Assembly: GCF_024166365.1 (NCBI RefSeq)
Contig: NC_064828.1
Span: forward strand, 53,795,254-53,859,253
Length of the DNA stretch: 64,000 bases
Direction of reading: 5' to 3'
DNA from: Elephas maximus indicus
Taxonomy: Eukaryota; Chordata; Mammalia; Proboscidea; Elephantidae
In this document: positions 21,185-31,689 of the stretch, in pieces
Layout of the letters: each line of letters opens with the position of its first letter
Numbering within the stretch: position 1 is the stretch's first letter
Notes under the pieces: generated by a model
What the model saw: only the letters and a program-made list of their open reading frames with translations
Told to the model about the DNA's origin: nothing
Databases searched by the model: none
Made by a program: the position numbers and the translations under genes

Positions 21185-21995
21185 GTGTGGAAAAGAATTA
21201 CTTTACACAAAGGATTTGGTCTTTGTCATTGGTTCCTGAGAGATAACCTCTAAAACCCTGGAATTCTCTCAGCGACTAGAGTCTTTGTTATTCATGAAGG
21301 GGCTCCAGAACATAACCACCTAACAGGCAATGTTAATGCGGTGACTCGGGTGAATGCTGGCCAGGCCACAAAGACCTGCCAGGTGATATCAGCCTGGCTT
21401 CAGGAAGGAGGCCGTGGGTTGAATTCAGTCACATGGGCAATGATTCAACAAATCAAGCCTATGTAATGAGACCTCATTATAAAAACTCTGGACATGGAAG
21501 CTCCATGAGCTTCCTGGTAAGTGAAAGACACTGATGCTTGGAAAGGTGATGCGTCCTGTTTTGAAAACATGGTAGCTCTGCATCTGGGACCCTCCCTGAC
21601 CTTGCTCTCTGTACTTCTTCATTTGTATCCTTTTGGCTATAATAAAATTGTAAGTATAAGTATAGTGCTTTCCTGAGTTCTGTGAGTCATCCTAGAGAAC
21701 TGCTGAACCCAAAAGAGTAGTGGAAGCCAGCAGGTCAGAAGTGATGAGTGTCGTGGGAGTCCCTGAGCTTATAGTTGGCATTCTGAAGGGGTAACTGGAA
21801 TCCCAAAATCTGTAGCCAGCAGGTCAGGAGTGAACATGCTGTGGGGAGCTCAAGTTCGTGGCTGGTGTCTCAAGTCTTGGAAGTCTGGGGGCTGTGCTCT
21901 TCAACTTGTGAGATCTGACGTAGGTCTGATGGTTAGAGGAGAAAGTAATACATTTGTAATTGGTATAATACAGAATACAATTAAATTGGTTTTGC
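21185..21995 (+). mobile_element. ERVL-class solo LTR inserted into L1
   Basis: Long LTR with the landmarks CCTATGTAATGAGACCTCATT, ATAAAAACTCTGGACATGG, CTATAATAAAATTGTAAGTA (polyadenylation region) and TATAGTGCTTTCCTGAGTTC followed by TGTGAGTCATCCTAG. These are typical of mammalian ERVL LTRs. No internal viral genes are seen. A (GTAGCCAGCAGGTCAG)-type phrase occurs twice, near 21726 and 21812, in the 3' part. The ends are approximate. Confidence 0.65.
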
Positions 21996-22004
21996 TCAAA
22001 TATT

Positions 22005-22200
22005 ATTTAAAAAAAAAACATAAATTTTGGAGATGGAAAGCACAATAACTGAAACGAAGAAAATCACTAGAGGAGAGCTACAGCATATTTGAGCAGGTAG
22101 AGGACAGAATTAGCAAACTTGTTAGGTCAATTGAGATTACCCAGTCTGAGGAACTGAAAAATAAAGAATGAAGAAAAATGAGCACAGCCTTAGAGGCTTG
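22005..22200 (+). mobile_element. L1 fragment (right half, continues after LTR)
   Basis: GGAGATGGAAAGCACAATAAC, TCACTAGAGGAGAGCTACAGC, GAGCAGGTAGAGGACAGAAT, GGTCAATTGAGATTACCCAG and GAAGAAAAATGAGCACAGCC continue the L1 ORF1 region from exactly where the left half stops. This shows that the LTR at 21185-21995 inserted into this L1. Confidence 0.7.
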
Positions 22201-22204
22201 TCCT

Positions 22205-23330
22205 ATTGCTAAATGGACAAGCTTTATTAATCTGAAAATAGTTTGCAGGATTTTAACTATAAAGTCTTATAAATTCTATTAACAAGCAAAAGTTTATATG
22301 TTTTAAAATAAATTAAGTGCATGATTCAAGGATTGTGGGCACATGCAAATTTGCTTAGAGAAGTTATTCTCTGGGCATAGTCTTCACATGGGGGTTTGTG
22401 TGGTGCTTGTTTTCACTAAGAAGGAGAAAATGGAAAAGCTTTTTCAGAACCTGATTTGATTGCTTTGAAAACAAACAAAAAGTGTTTCTTTCCTTGTGGC
22501 TTTGGGATAATTCCTCTTCCTTTCAATTCTCTAGTTTTTATTTTATCTACTTTCAAGGTAGATTTAACGGCTTATGAGACAAACTTGTTTATTTCTTTCT
22601 TTTGAAAGAGGGTTACTTCTCTATCTTTTCCCGTCTTAATTTCTGAAGTCTTATTTTAGTCTTATCATGTTGAGGAATTAATAATACAGGTGTCTGATTT
22701 TTTCACCTTTAAAGAGGTATTGTATAGTGATCTGATCCCAGAAGTGTGACATCTTCATTTCAATTCTGCCCCTGAGAAATATTAAATTATCTTTAGAGAG
22801 CCATGATGTAGCCTTATCCACTTATTTAAACTGCCTTTACCTACACCTCAGAGAAGGAGGAAAGTCTGTTTCAGATGACAGTGCTTTGAGGTTAGAATAA
22901 ACAAAAAAACAACAACTGTTAAGGGACTTAGGAAAAAATTTTCATGATTTGAAAATACAACATAAATACATTTCTCCAGTGATTAAAGCCTTATTCTCCA
23001 TAAAATTTTAATTTGGAAGGAAGTTGAAAAGTAGACATTGTCAACTTCTTGAGGCTGGCTTATCTATAAGTGAATGCCAGAGTTCTGATTTTAAAAATGA
23101 TTTTCTTGCTGATTGAACAAAATGCAAGGTAATCTAGTCTTAAACAACAAGCAATGCTTTTAAAGTCTTCAAGAAAATGTTAGTAATATTGACTTTTATA
23201 TTACCATAAAAGAATGAAAACTATAATCCACTCAGATATATTATAAATTAATATTTATGGTTGGGTCAGAGGTTTTTCTGATCAAAACAATTATTTACAA
23301 GTTTAGGATAAATTTATAATTTTCCTATAA
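22205..23330. other. no gene or recognised repeat
   Basis: AT-rich sequence. I see no coding exon, RNA gene or repeat family. Confidence 0.45.
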
Positions 23331-23343
23331 GCATTTTCAATGA

Positions 23344-23506
23344 GGATCCCTGGTAGCACAGTGGTTAAGAGCTACGGCTGCTAACCAAAAGGTTGGTAGT
23401 TCAAATCCACCAGCTGTTCCCTGAAAACCATATGGGGCAGTTCTACTCTGTCCTATGGGATCACTTTGAGTTGGAATTGACTCCAGGCAACTGGTTTGGT
23501 TTGGTT
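23344..23506 (+). mobile_element. AfroSINE, short subtype, with 11-bp target duplication
   Basis: Sense copy (GGATCCCTGGTAGCACAGTG to GGTTTGGTTTGGTT). The direct repeat ATTTTCAATGA stands at 23333-23343 and 23507-23517, so both boundaries are exact. A box, B box (TAGTTCAAATCCACC) and 3' core are intact. Confidence 0.95.
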
Positions 23507-23584
23507 ATTTTCAATGAAATCAACAAGAAGCCAAAACCAGATACATTTGAGTTTGTCTTAATATTAAACTTTTTAAAAATCTAT

Positions 23585-23815
23585 ATTACGTGCTTACTTT
23601 GGCCCAGGTGCTCTTCTATGTGTTCTACAAATATTACCATTATTCCAACTGCATGAAGAAGCTATTGCTATTAGCGTTTCACAGGTTAAGAAACTCAGAG
23701 ATGTTAAACTGCTTGTCGAAAATCATATAGCCAAAACGTGGCAGATACAGATAACAAAACTCTAGATCTGATTCCAAAGCCTGTTATCTTGACTATTACC
23801 CTATAATGTATGTCT
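23585..23815 (+). repeat. MIR, nearly full length
   Basis: Follows the MIR consensus through most of its length: ACGTGCTTACTTTGGCCCAGG, TGTTCTACAAATATTACC, TTTCACAGGTTAAGAAACTC, AACTGCTTGTCGAAAATCAT, GATCTGATTCCAAAGCCTG. Diverged throughout. Confidence 0.7.
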
Positions 23816-24214
23816 GAAGTTTTTATAATAGTCACTAGTTAAAAGTTTTTCAGTTATCTAATTCTCTCTCTTATACACACAGGCACTGAGCTGCTGCCCA
23901 ATGACTCTAATCTAAAAAATGGTAATAGAAAATAATTTAATTTCCAACACTCACGTCTATAGTATCTACATCCTATAATTCCCATACATTTAGATATGCT
24001 TCTAAAAATTCTTGAGGTTATACAGAAAATACATTAAATACATATTAGGCCTATGCCTTACAGAAGAGCACAGAATTTATGAACAATAATTAAAAAAAAA
24101 AAAGTTAATCTTAGGTACTTTTTAATGCCTTTAATGTATAAAAATAAAACTACAGCAATGCCAAAAGTTTCTAGTGGTAAACTTTATTCTGATTCCTTTA
24201 AATTGAAAGATACC

Positions 24215-24765
24215 AAATTTTGGTGCTGGACGAGATTTAGAAATCATCTGTTCCACAAATCTCATATTACCAATGAGGAAACCAGAGCTCAGAGATCTTC
24301 TGTGACCTGTCTGTTATGGACTAATTGTGTCCCACAAATATGTGTTGGAACCCTAACCCCTGTACCTGTGACTGTAATCCCATTTTGGAATAGGGTCTTC
24401 TTTGTTATGTTAAGGAGGCCATACCAGTGTAGAGCATGTCTTAAATTTAAGAAGCAGATTAAGCAGAGACAAGGGGACACAGGCAGAAGACAAACAGTAT
24501 CTGAAGACAATGGAGGCAGATGAATCTATAAGCCCAGGAACTCTAAGGATTGCCAGCTTCTAGAAGCTGAAACAGACAAGAAATGGGCCTCCCCCCAGAC
24601 CCATACACCAAATTCAGACTTCCAGCCTCCTGAACTGTGAGAAAAAAATTTCTATTCTTTAAAGCCACTCACTTGTGGTATTTTTGTTACAGCAGCACTA
24701 AGAGACTAAGGTCTATTCAAAACCACAGAGCCAGTAATCAGCAGATTTGGCAAGATCTCAATGCC
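24215..24765 (+). repeat. MIR split by a MaLR-like LTR
   Basis: The left part (24215-24311, CATATTACCAATGAGGAAACC, AGAGCTCAGAGATCTTCTGTG) and the right part (24709-24765, CAAAACCACAGAGCCAGTAA) are consecutive pieces of the MIR core. They are separated by the LTR at 24312. Confidence 0.65.
24312..24708 (+). mobile_element. MaLR-like solo LTR inside MIR
   Basis: Starts TGTTATGGACTAATTGTGTCCC and ends near AGCAGCACTAAGAGACTAAG. The interior has CCTAACCCCTGTACCTGTGAC, AATCCCATTTTGGAATAGGG, TTTGTTATGTTAAGGAGGCC and CTCCTGAACTGTGAGAAAA. It belongs to the same group as the copies at 3541 and 5751. The 132-codon frame at 24125-24523 runs across it and is not a gene. Confidence 0.75.
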
Positions 24766-24769
24766 CCCG

Positions 24770-27195
24770 AATGCGTGTTTGCTTTTTTTTGCTGTACTTC
24801 ATGTTTTATAAGAACGCTGTATCTAATAATATTTTAATAATATTTGTTAGTTAAAAAAGAGGCACAATACAAATCTCTAAATATGTATAACATTTTATTG
24901 ACAGAGAAGATCATCTTTGGGTATTATTGTAAGGCTAATTTAACATACAGTTAATGGAAAAGTTATATTTCTCTATGGTCTCACCATATACATATTGTTG
25001 AGGTGACAATCATATAAGTAAGATTGAATTACCTATTTAGTTACAGTCCTAAATCATCACATATATTCCAGCTGAGTATTCAGATTTATTGCTAAAATTA
25101 TTTTCAGTGTAGTTTTCTTTATATTAATCTGTAATGAGGTTTTAAAAGGTCATGGTTAACAATGGAAAATATTTTTTTCCATTTTCAAACAGAGTTGGAT
25201 ACATTTAATTTTAAATTAGAAGTCTATGACTATGAAATAAACAGGTATTCTTACATTTCAGCATGCACCTCTCCTAGTAGATGCTCTATATTTCAGATAG
25301 AACAGCAAAGAAACAACACTGACCCTACCTTGATAGCAGATACCACTGGATTTTTTTCTTCTTTGTATTCAGGGTTGCAGATGGAACGTCTAAAAACATA
25401 ACTAAATCCTGCATAAAGATAAGCACAATAATCAATTACTAACAGACTAAGAACTAGCATTTTTATTATATTTGATAATTACCAATTCTTTTCATACATA
25501 TTATCTTTAAGAGTCTTACACAGGCAGGTATTATTGTTTTTCTCAATCTTCTGGAATAAAGGTAAAAGCATCAACATTTATTGAGCAATAAATGCTGAGA
25601 ATTAACTGGATAACCCGAAGAAAACAACTCTTCTGCATCTCAACTTTTTTTTTTTTTTTAACACTCAGAACAGGGACAAAGATATATCTACTTTTTCTAC
25701 TTCAAAGGGTAGCTAATAATATCAAGATAAGGCAGGAGAAAAGTAATTGCAAAGAGCCTTTTTTGTCTTCATTTTCCCATGTGTACAACATGAAAGGAGC
25801 CCTAGAGTATTACTGAGGTACTTTCTGAAACTAAAACGTTACTGTATAAATGTAAGATATTTTTTGAGTGCCCGTAACCAGGTTGACAACCTAGTTGAGA
25901 AAGACTTTAGGTTATAATTTATGTAGTATTAATATTTTTGTTCCTCTCAACATTCATATTGTAGGATTAAAATTTTAAGACACTCTCTACTTCTGTTTTT
26001 CTGACCTGGATTCACTCAAGGTTAATTTACAATACATTCCTCTTCTTCCTTCTTACCCTTAACATGGATTAAGAGATTTGTTGAATCTATCAGGATGTGT
26101 AAGAGGAAGCATAACCAAACAATAACAATAGAGGATTTATTTTCCCATGAACAAAATTTTCATGCTGTTTCAGATAGATAAACTACCTCACGTAACCTAA
26201 TAAATGTTAGTTCAAAAATGGAATATTCATCAATATGAACTGATGTCATAGAAAAAAATTGATATATTGTTTTAAACATATTACTAGTATACCAAAATTT
26301 TATAGTTCTAGTAATTAAAGCACTTTTAAAGATACGATTTCATTAGACCATAACCCCTGTTAAAATGTCACATACAAAGGCTTGGGTCATCATTTTTACT
26401 ACAAATGGTTTTAATTAAAGGAAAATGCTTAGAGGTACAGAACCGGCCAGTATTTTGCTTAATGCAACAGCTCCCCCATCTTACAGACTGAAGAATACAA
26501 ACTGGAATTCTTCTTTTGATAAATAACATTAACATCCACACTTTATTTTAATTCTGTTTTCTTTCCATCTGGAGAAGAGAAATATCATCATTGACGTACC
26601 TTTTCCAAAAGTGTCTATAGTAACGATTACACAGGTAAATCAATTAAAAATCCTTTAAAAAATCTAGTCAAGGCAACTCAAGTGCAAAGATTGTTTCCTC
26701 CAAATTCCTGAAGAATTGCTTTGCATGTATAGAAATTAATATTACTAAAGTTTTTTGTACATGAATTAAAATTTCTCACTCTTGAAAGCCTCGTCAGACC
26801 CTGTATACTTAAAATTTGCAGAATAGATTTCTGAAGAATAGCCTGGAAGAAAAAAAATAGAGTTTTCCCATATTTATGAGTTTGAGGCAAATGGAAATCA
26901 TATGGGATCCTGGCAAAAAAAAAGCACAATGTCCACCACATATCATCTCATAGTAATGAAGAGAATTAGGGAAAATTACTGGTATTTTTCATTTATAAAG
27001 TAGGTACTCAACCACTTACTACATGTAAAAAAGCAGATTTAAAAACAAAACAAACAAAACCTAAATTTTAATATGAAGTCAAAGACATGGTTCCATTTGG
27101 GGGGGGGAAGTCCCCTCCACTAGATTTGTTGAAAGCATTTGGCAAGAAACATGTAAGTGAAAGCTACTGAATATTTAATAATGGAGTCAGTTGAG
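24770..27195. other. repeat-poor AT-rich stretch, no proven gene
   Basis: No interspersed repeat is recognised for about 2.4 kb, unusual for this half of the window. A short candidate exon at 26577-26635 is discussed under findings. The frame at 25162-25401 begins without exon signals and is probably chance. Confidence 0.4.
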
Positions 27196-27202
27196 GTCAA
27201 CT

Positions 27203-27350
27203 TTAGTACCATGTAGCCAGTGGTTAAGAGGTCAGCTGCTAATCAAAAGATCAGCAGTTTGAATCCACCAGCCACTCCTTGGAAACCCTATGGGGCAGTT
27301 CTACTCTGTCCTATGAGTTCATTGAGTTGCAACTTACAGGGTTTTGGCTT
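27203..27350 (+). mobile_element. AfroSINE, short subtype, damaged ends
   Basis: A-box region GTAGCCAGTGGTTAAGAGGTC, B box CAGTTTGAATCCACC, body GGGGCAGTTCTACTCTGTCC, and a scrambled 3' core (CATTGAGTTGCAACTTAC). Diverged. Confidence 0.85.
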
Positions 27351-27676
27351 TCAGCCATGATATGGTGGAACCAGCTGGAAGTCTACTTGAAGCCAATGGC
27401 ATACATCTTATCCCACATCTGTGTTCAGTGATCTCACATCAGTAGCTTGAAACTGGCCAAGATGGGATCATTTAAACCAACGAAATAAGCAAGTGCTATG
27501 TATCAAACCTCCCCTTTCTCCCCCAGAAGTTGGTTTTTAAACACATATCAGCACACTACAGCCTGTAGTACTTGAAAACCTATCAAATACCTTCTAGCAT
27601 CAACGGTTTCTCTTAGATCTGTTCTGTGTGCAACATTTCCCAAATTGCTGAAATTTCTCTTCCTGGTAACAAATAG

Positions 27677-27850
27677 GAAACCCTGGTGGCATAGTGGTTA
27701 AGTGCTACAGCTGCTAACCGAAGGATCAGCAGTTCAAATCCACCAGGCGCTCCTTGGAAACTCTATGGGGCAGTTCTACTCTGTCCTATAGGGTCACTAT
27801 GAGTCAGAATTGACTCGACGGCACTGGGTTTGTTTGGTTTTTTTTTTTTT
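27677..27850 (+). mobile_element. AfroSINE, short subtype, with 12-bp target duplication
   Basis: One of the least mutated copies in the window. A box TGGCATAGTGGTTAAG, B box CAGTTCAAATCCACC, core GGTCACTATGAGTCAGAATT, CGACGGCACTGGGTTTG and a long T tail. The direct repeat GGTAACAAATAG stands at 27665-27676 and 27851-27862. The intact duplication and low divergence indicate a fairly recent insertion. Confidence 0.97.
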
Positions 27851-28108
27851 GGTAACAAATAGATCTAGAACTCCTATTTTTGTTTTTTATACTCATATTG
27901 TCTATATCATGACAGAACTACATTTGGTAAATGAGAACCATTATCGAATACATGATTTCTAATAGAAAAATTCCATGATTTGTCATGAAATACACAATTG
28001 ATTGAATTGGTTTGCAATCTTGTGAAATCAGTTCACAAAAGGATGTAAAAAATTGTTTAAATTAATATAATAAGTTACTTATCTTAAACCCCCAACTTTT
28101 TTGATATA

Positions 28109-28274
28109 AACTAAACCAAATTCATTTCTGTCGAGTCAATTCCAACTCATAGCAATCCTACAGAACAGAGCAGAACTGCCTCATAAGGTTTCTAAGGAGC
28201 AGCTGGTGGATTCAGACTGCCTACCTTTTGGTTAGCTGCCGAGCTCTTAACCACTGTGCCACCAGGGCTCCCTG
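28109..28274 (-). mobile_element. AfroSINE, short subtype, with 10-bp target duplication
   Basis: Antisense copy flanked by TTTTGATATA at 28099-28108 and 28275-28284. Complete from reversed tail (AACTAAACCAAATTC) to reversed head (CACCAGGGCTCC). Confidence 0.95.
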
Positions 28275-28667
28275 TTTTGATATAGATTTATACAGTATTT
28301 GCGAACAAGCTTATAAAATAAATATTTGTAAACATGTACAGTGTATTAGAACTCTCTGCATACTTTAAGCATTTTCTTTAAAATCAACAACTAATTTAAA
28401 CTAAAGACATAAGTACACAGGAATGGACAGTGGAGAAAAATGGAAGAAAATAAAATGAGAAAATCATAATGAAACACAGGCCTAATTAAAATGTTTTGTG
28501 ATTCTTGTGCTTTTCCATTTTAAATATGTAGTGACATAACTAATGGATAAAAAAATGGATATCAGTATTTAAATGTGTTTTACCATTTACACAAAACCAA
28601 TAAAGAGTATTTAATATGTAAATGAATTAATATAAAATTGCAATACCTGTTCTGCATCAGTCAGTTC

Positions 28668-28802
28668 TTTTAATATGGCAACCCTATAGGACAGAGTAGA
28701 ACTGCCCCTTCGGGTTGCCAAGGAACAAGTGGCTGGGGGTTTTGAACTGTCGACCTTCTGGCCAGCAGCTGAGCTCTTATCCACTGTGCCACCAGGGCTC
28801 CA
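28668..28802 (-). mobile_element. AfroSINE lacking the usual 3' core
   Basis: Antisense copy that is complete at the head (CACCAGGGCTCC) but stops at the reversed GGTTGCCAT. The SINE core ATGAGTCGGAATCGACTC is absent and is replaced by CTTTTAAT immediately before ATGGCAACC. The sense copy at 29190 shares this odd end. Confidence 0.88.
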
Positions 28803-28837
28803 ATATTTAATGTAGGTAGGTACTGATCTTAAAAACA

Positions 28838-29005
28838 GTGGTTCTCAAAACACAGGGTGCAGAGAATCATCTGCAAGGCTTGCTAAAACATAGATTCCTG
28901 GACTCTACCTCTAGAGGTTTCAGTTCAGTAGATCTGGAGTGGGCCTGAGAATCCGCATGTCTAACTAGATGCTGGTACAGGGACCACCCTATGAGAACAA
29001 CTGCC
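28838..29005 (+). mobile_element. MER5A-like DNA transposon (hAT-Charlie, non-autonomous)
   Basis: Begins CAGTGGTTCTCAAAACACAGG and ends with its reversed counterpart (TGAGAACAACTG), the terminal inverted repeat typical of MER5A. GATTCCTGGACTCTACCTCTAG and GCCTGAGAATCCGCATGTC match the interior. Non-coding; it was mobilised by a hAT transposase encoded elsewhere. Confidence 0.75.
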
Positions 29006-29189
29006 CTAAAAGTGCAAGTCTTCTATGTTTTGACTTCATCAAGGTTAAGCACCCTGACACTGACAAATCACTCAGATCTTTGAAATACAAATAGAGCTGC
29101 TGTCTAATTAATAAACCACAGCATCTTTGCTTTTAGAGGCATAATTAAAATCTTTTTGAGGCTATTACCCTCAACTAGTTGGTCACATA

Positions 29190-29325
29190 ATGGAAACCCT
29201 GGTGGTGCAGTGGTTAAGAGTTACGGCTGCTAACCAAAAAGGCGGCAGTTCGAAACCCGCAGCCGCTCTTTGGCAACCCTAAAGGACAGTTCTACTCTGT
29301 CCTAGAAGGTTGCCATATTAAAAGG
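29190..29325 (+). mobile_element. AfroSINE lacking the usual 3' core
   Basis: Sense copy with good A and B boxes (GTGGTGCAGTGGTTAAGAG; CAGTTCGAAACCC). It ends at GGTTGCCATATTAAAAGG instead of continuing into the RTE-like core. The ending ATATTAAAAG is the same as that of the antisense copy at 28668. Confidence 0.88.
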
Positions 29326-29417
29326 ATTCCATTTGGGAAACACTGCACAGAGAACAGAGCGAAGAGGAACTCTTGATGTTAGAATGTATTTTATAGGTTT
29401 TAAAGTGCTGTAGTGTG

Positions 29418-29577
29418 CTGAACACCAAAAAAACCAAACCCAGTGCCGTCGAGTCGATTCCGACTCATAGTGACCCTATAGGACAGAGTAGAACTGCCCC
29501 ATAGAGTTTCTGAGGAGTGCCTGGTGGATTCAAACTGCTGACCCTTTGGTTAGCAGCCGAAACACTTAACCACTGAT
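29418..29577 (-). mobile_element. AfroSINE, short subtype
   Basis: Antisense copy with very little divergence in the core (CAGTGCCGTCGAGTCGATTCC..ACTCATAGTGACCCTATAGG). The reversed A box is cut at CACTTAACCACTG. It lies directly left of the class I LTR. Confidence 0.92.
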
Positions 29578-29599
29578 ACATGTTTAAAAACCAGATTCT

Positions 29600-30350
29600 G
29601 GGGTAGAAAGCGGAGGTTTGATACATAGTGAGACAGATAGGGTTATCTGTGCTGGTGGCTGAACAAAAGAGCTTTTAAAAGATTATCATCTAGAAGTTGG
29701 GTAAAGAGGCACCACAACCTATTCTGAGACAGATAGGGTTAACTGTGCTCATGGAACAAAAGAGCATTTATAAAGATTACCATCTAGAAGTTGGGTAAAC
29801 AGGAACCCACCCTGTAAACATGAGATAGAATTGGGGCAGCCCATGAATTACTATCTCCTTCTTAGTGTCTTTCTTAGTGTCTTTCTAGTCTCCTCCTCCT
29901 TTGCAGGCTTCTTATGTGCAGAGGAGTAGAGTGTGACTGCTGTTGGACCTTTCTTAGCCCTCCAAGGATGGCAATGTAGTGCCGAAGATCAAGGGCGCAT
30001 GCGCTATATCCCATAATAAGTGTTCCAGGGCTGCCGAGGGGACGCCATCTTGAATATCAGCAGGTTCCATCTTGGATTCCAGATGCATGCGCAACCTAAT
30101 TAACATACACACCCATTCTGAGAAGTACCCGCCCCTTGGAAGAAGCCCACTAAATATTCATTACTCTATTTTCTCCACCGAACCCATACAAGCCCCAGTC
30201 TTGATTCCCTTTTCAAGTCAGTCTTTTGGAGAGGCTTAGATTCCCCCTGATTCCTTTTGCTTGGTTCAAGCAAAATAAAGCTTGATGAAGAAAAGTTTGT
30301 CTTTCACGTGTATTCTTACTCGGGAAAAGACAAAAACCCTTTGTGTCAGA
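29600..30350 (+). mobile_element. class I endogenous retrovirus-like solo LTR with U3 duplication
   Basis: LTR-like block with a U3 region that contains a direct duplication (29624-29720 against 29724-29808, sharing GAGACAGATAGGGTTA and ATCTAGAAGTTGGGTAAA). The polyadenylation signal AATAAA is at 30274-30279. The end, CACGTGTATTCTTACTCGGG then TTTGTGTCA, looks like a class I (gammaretrovirus-like) U5. A perfect NRF1-type motif GCGCATGCGC (29995-30004), a second similar site (30084-30093) and a YY1-type GCCATCTT (30044-30051) lie in the promoter part. No viral genes are present. The left end is uncertain, and no target duplication was found. Confidence 0.62.
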
Positions 30351-30397
30351 TTGGCAATTGGTAACAATAGCACTTGCCAATTTCCATGGTTTAAGCC

Positions 30398-30490
30398 GTG
30401 AAAATTCTATGGGGGCCAGTTCTCTGAAACACATGAGATCGCCATCAATTGGAATCGACTGGAGAGCAACTGGTATGGTTTACTGGTTTG
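30398..30490 (+). mobile_element. AfroSINE 3' fragment
   Basis: GAAAATTCTATGGGGGCCAG, CATCAATTGGAATCGACTGG and AGCAACTGGTATGGTTTACTGG are the 3' half of the SINE. The promoter half is missing. Confidence 0.75.
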
Positions 30491-30619
30491 GTATACTATC
30501 ACTTCAGGTACCTTCCTTTAGCAATTTATTAACTCTCTTCCCTGTATTTTTATCTCCAACTTTCAATAGACTCTGACTTTTTAGATCATCTTTTAACCTC
30601 CTCTATCTGTGCTTAAAGG

Positions 30620-30835
30620 AGGCTTGGTGGTACAGTGGTTAAGCCTTTGGCTGCTAACCAAAAGGTTGGTGGTTTCAACTCACCAGCTGCTCCCAGGGAG
30701 AAGGATGTGGCAGTCTGGTTCTGTAAAGACTGCAGCCTTGAAAACCCTAAGAGGCAGTTCTACTCCGTCCTATAGGGTTGCTATATCGTCACTAGGAGTT
30801 GGAATCAAAAGCAACGGATTCGGTTTTTGGTTTAT
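30620..30835 (+). mobile_element. AfroSINE, long subtype, inside L2
   Basis: Sense copy: GGCTTGGTGGTACAGTGGTTAAG, middle module GGAGAAGGATGTGGCAGTCTG..TGTAAAGACTGCAGCCTTG, core GCTATATCGTCACTAGGAGTTGG (with a small insertion), tail GGTTTTTGGTTT. Confidence 0.9.
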
Positions 30836-30849
30836 CTGCGCTTAAGTCT

Positions 30850-31680
30850 GCATTTGAATGAGTGATCCATACCCCTACCATTTTCTCCTTGACTTACTGC
30901 AAGGACAGTCTATCCTCTGCTCTCATCAGGTCACTAAACTATTCTTGCTAACATCATCTGCAATGCCCTATGAGTCAACTCCCCTCATTCTACTCTTTAT
31001 ATTACTAACCTCTCTGCAACATTTGACACTATTTTCGAATCCCTGGTTCTTGAAATTCTTTATGTCCTTGCTTTTCCTGATATCATTCTCTTCAATTTCC
31101 TACTAAAATATTCCTTCTCAACTTCTTTCCATACCTCATTCCATTAATTCTTTAGCTATTCCTACACTTCTGGTGTTCATTTTTAGTCAGATGTTCTCAT
31201 TTGTACACTCTCATTTAATCCCATGGTTTTATTGGTCATCTATAAATTACTGTTGTGTGCCATCAAGTCAATTCTGACTCATAGTGACCCTGTATGACAG
31301 AATAGAACCCGTAGGCTGTAATCTTTATGAGGCCAGATCTCCAGGTCTTTTCTCCCTCGGAGCTGCTGGTAAATTCCAACCATTACCTTCGGTAAGCAGC
31401 TGAGCACTTACCCATTGTACCACCAGGGTTCCTTACGTATAAATTAATTACTCCCAAATTATATCTGCATTTTCACATTGCTATTCTGAGGTAGACTTAT
31501 ATATCCAAATTCCTCCTGACAACCTTCATTTTTATGTCCCAACCATCTCAAACACATATCTAAAAACAGAATTAATTTTTCTTACCCAAAATGGCTGTCT
31601 TTTTCCACTCTTATATTGGTATGCTAGAAACATCAATCTGCTCTTTCCTGCCTCCATACTTACATCTCAGAAAACTGCCC
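30850..31680 (+). repeat. L2 LINE, RT-to-3' region, split by SINE
   Basis: CCTCTCTGCAACATTTGACAC, TCTCATTTAATCCCATGG, ATTACTCCCAAATTATATCTGC and AACCATCTCAAACACATATC follow the L2 ORF2 consensus in order. The antisense long AfroSINE at 31250-31434 interrupts it. The sequence continues, after an interposed block, at 32335. Very old and noncoding now. Confidence 0.72.
31250..31434 (-). mobile_element. AfroSINE, long subtype, inside L2
   Basis: Antisense, GTGTGCCATCAAGTCAATTC to CATTGTACCACCAGGGTTCC, including the reversed middle module (GTAATCTTTATGAGGCCAGA, TCCAGGTCTTTTCTCCC). Confidence 0.9.
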
Positions 31681-31689
31681 CATGTCTTT

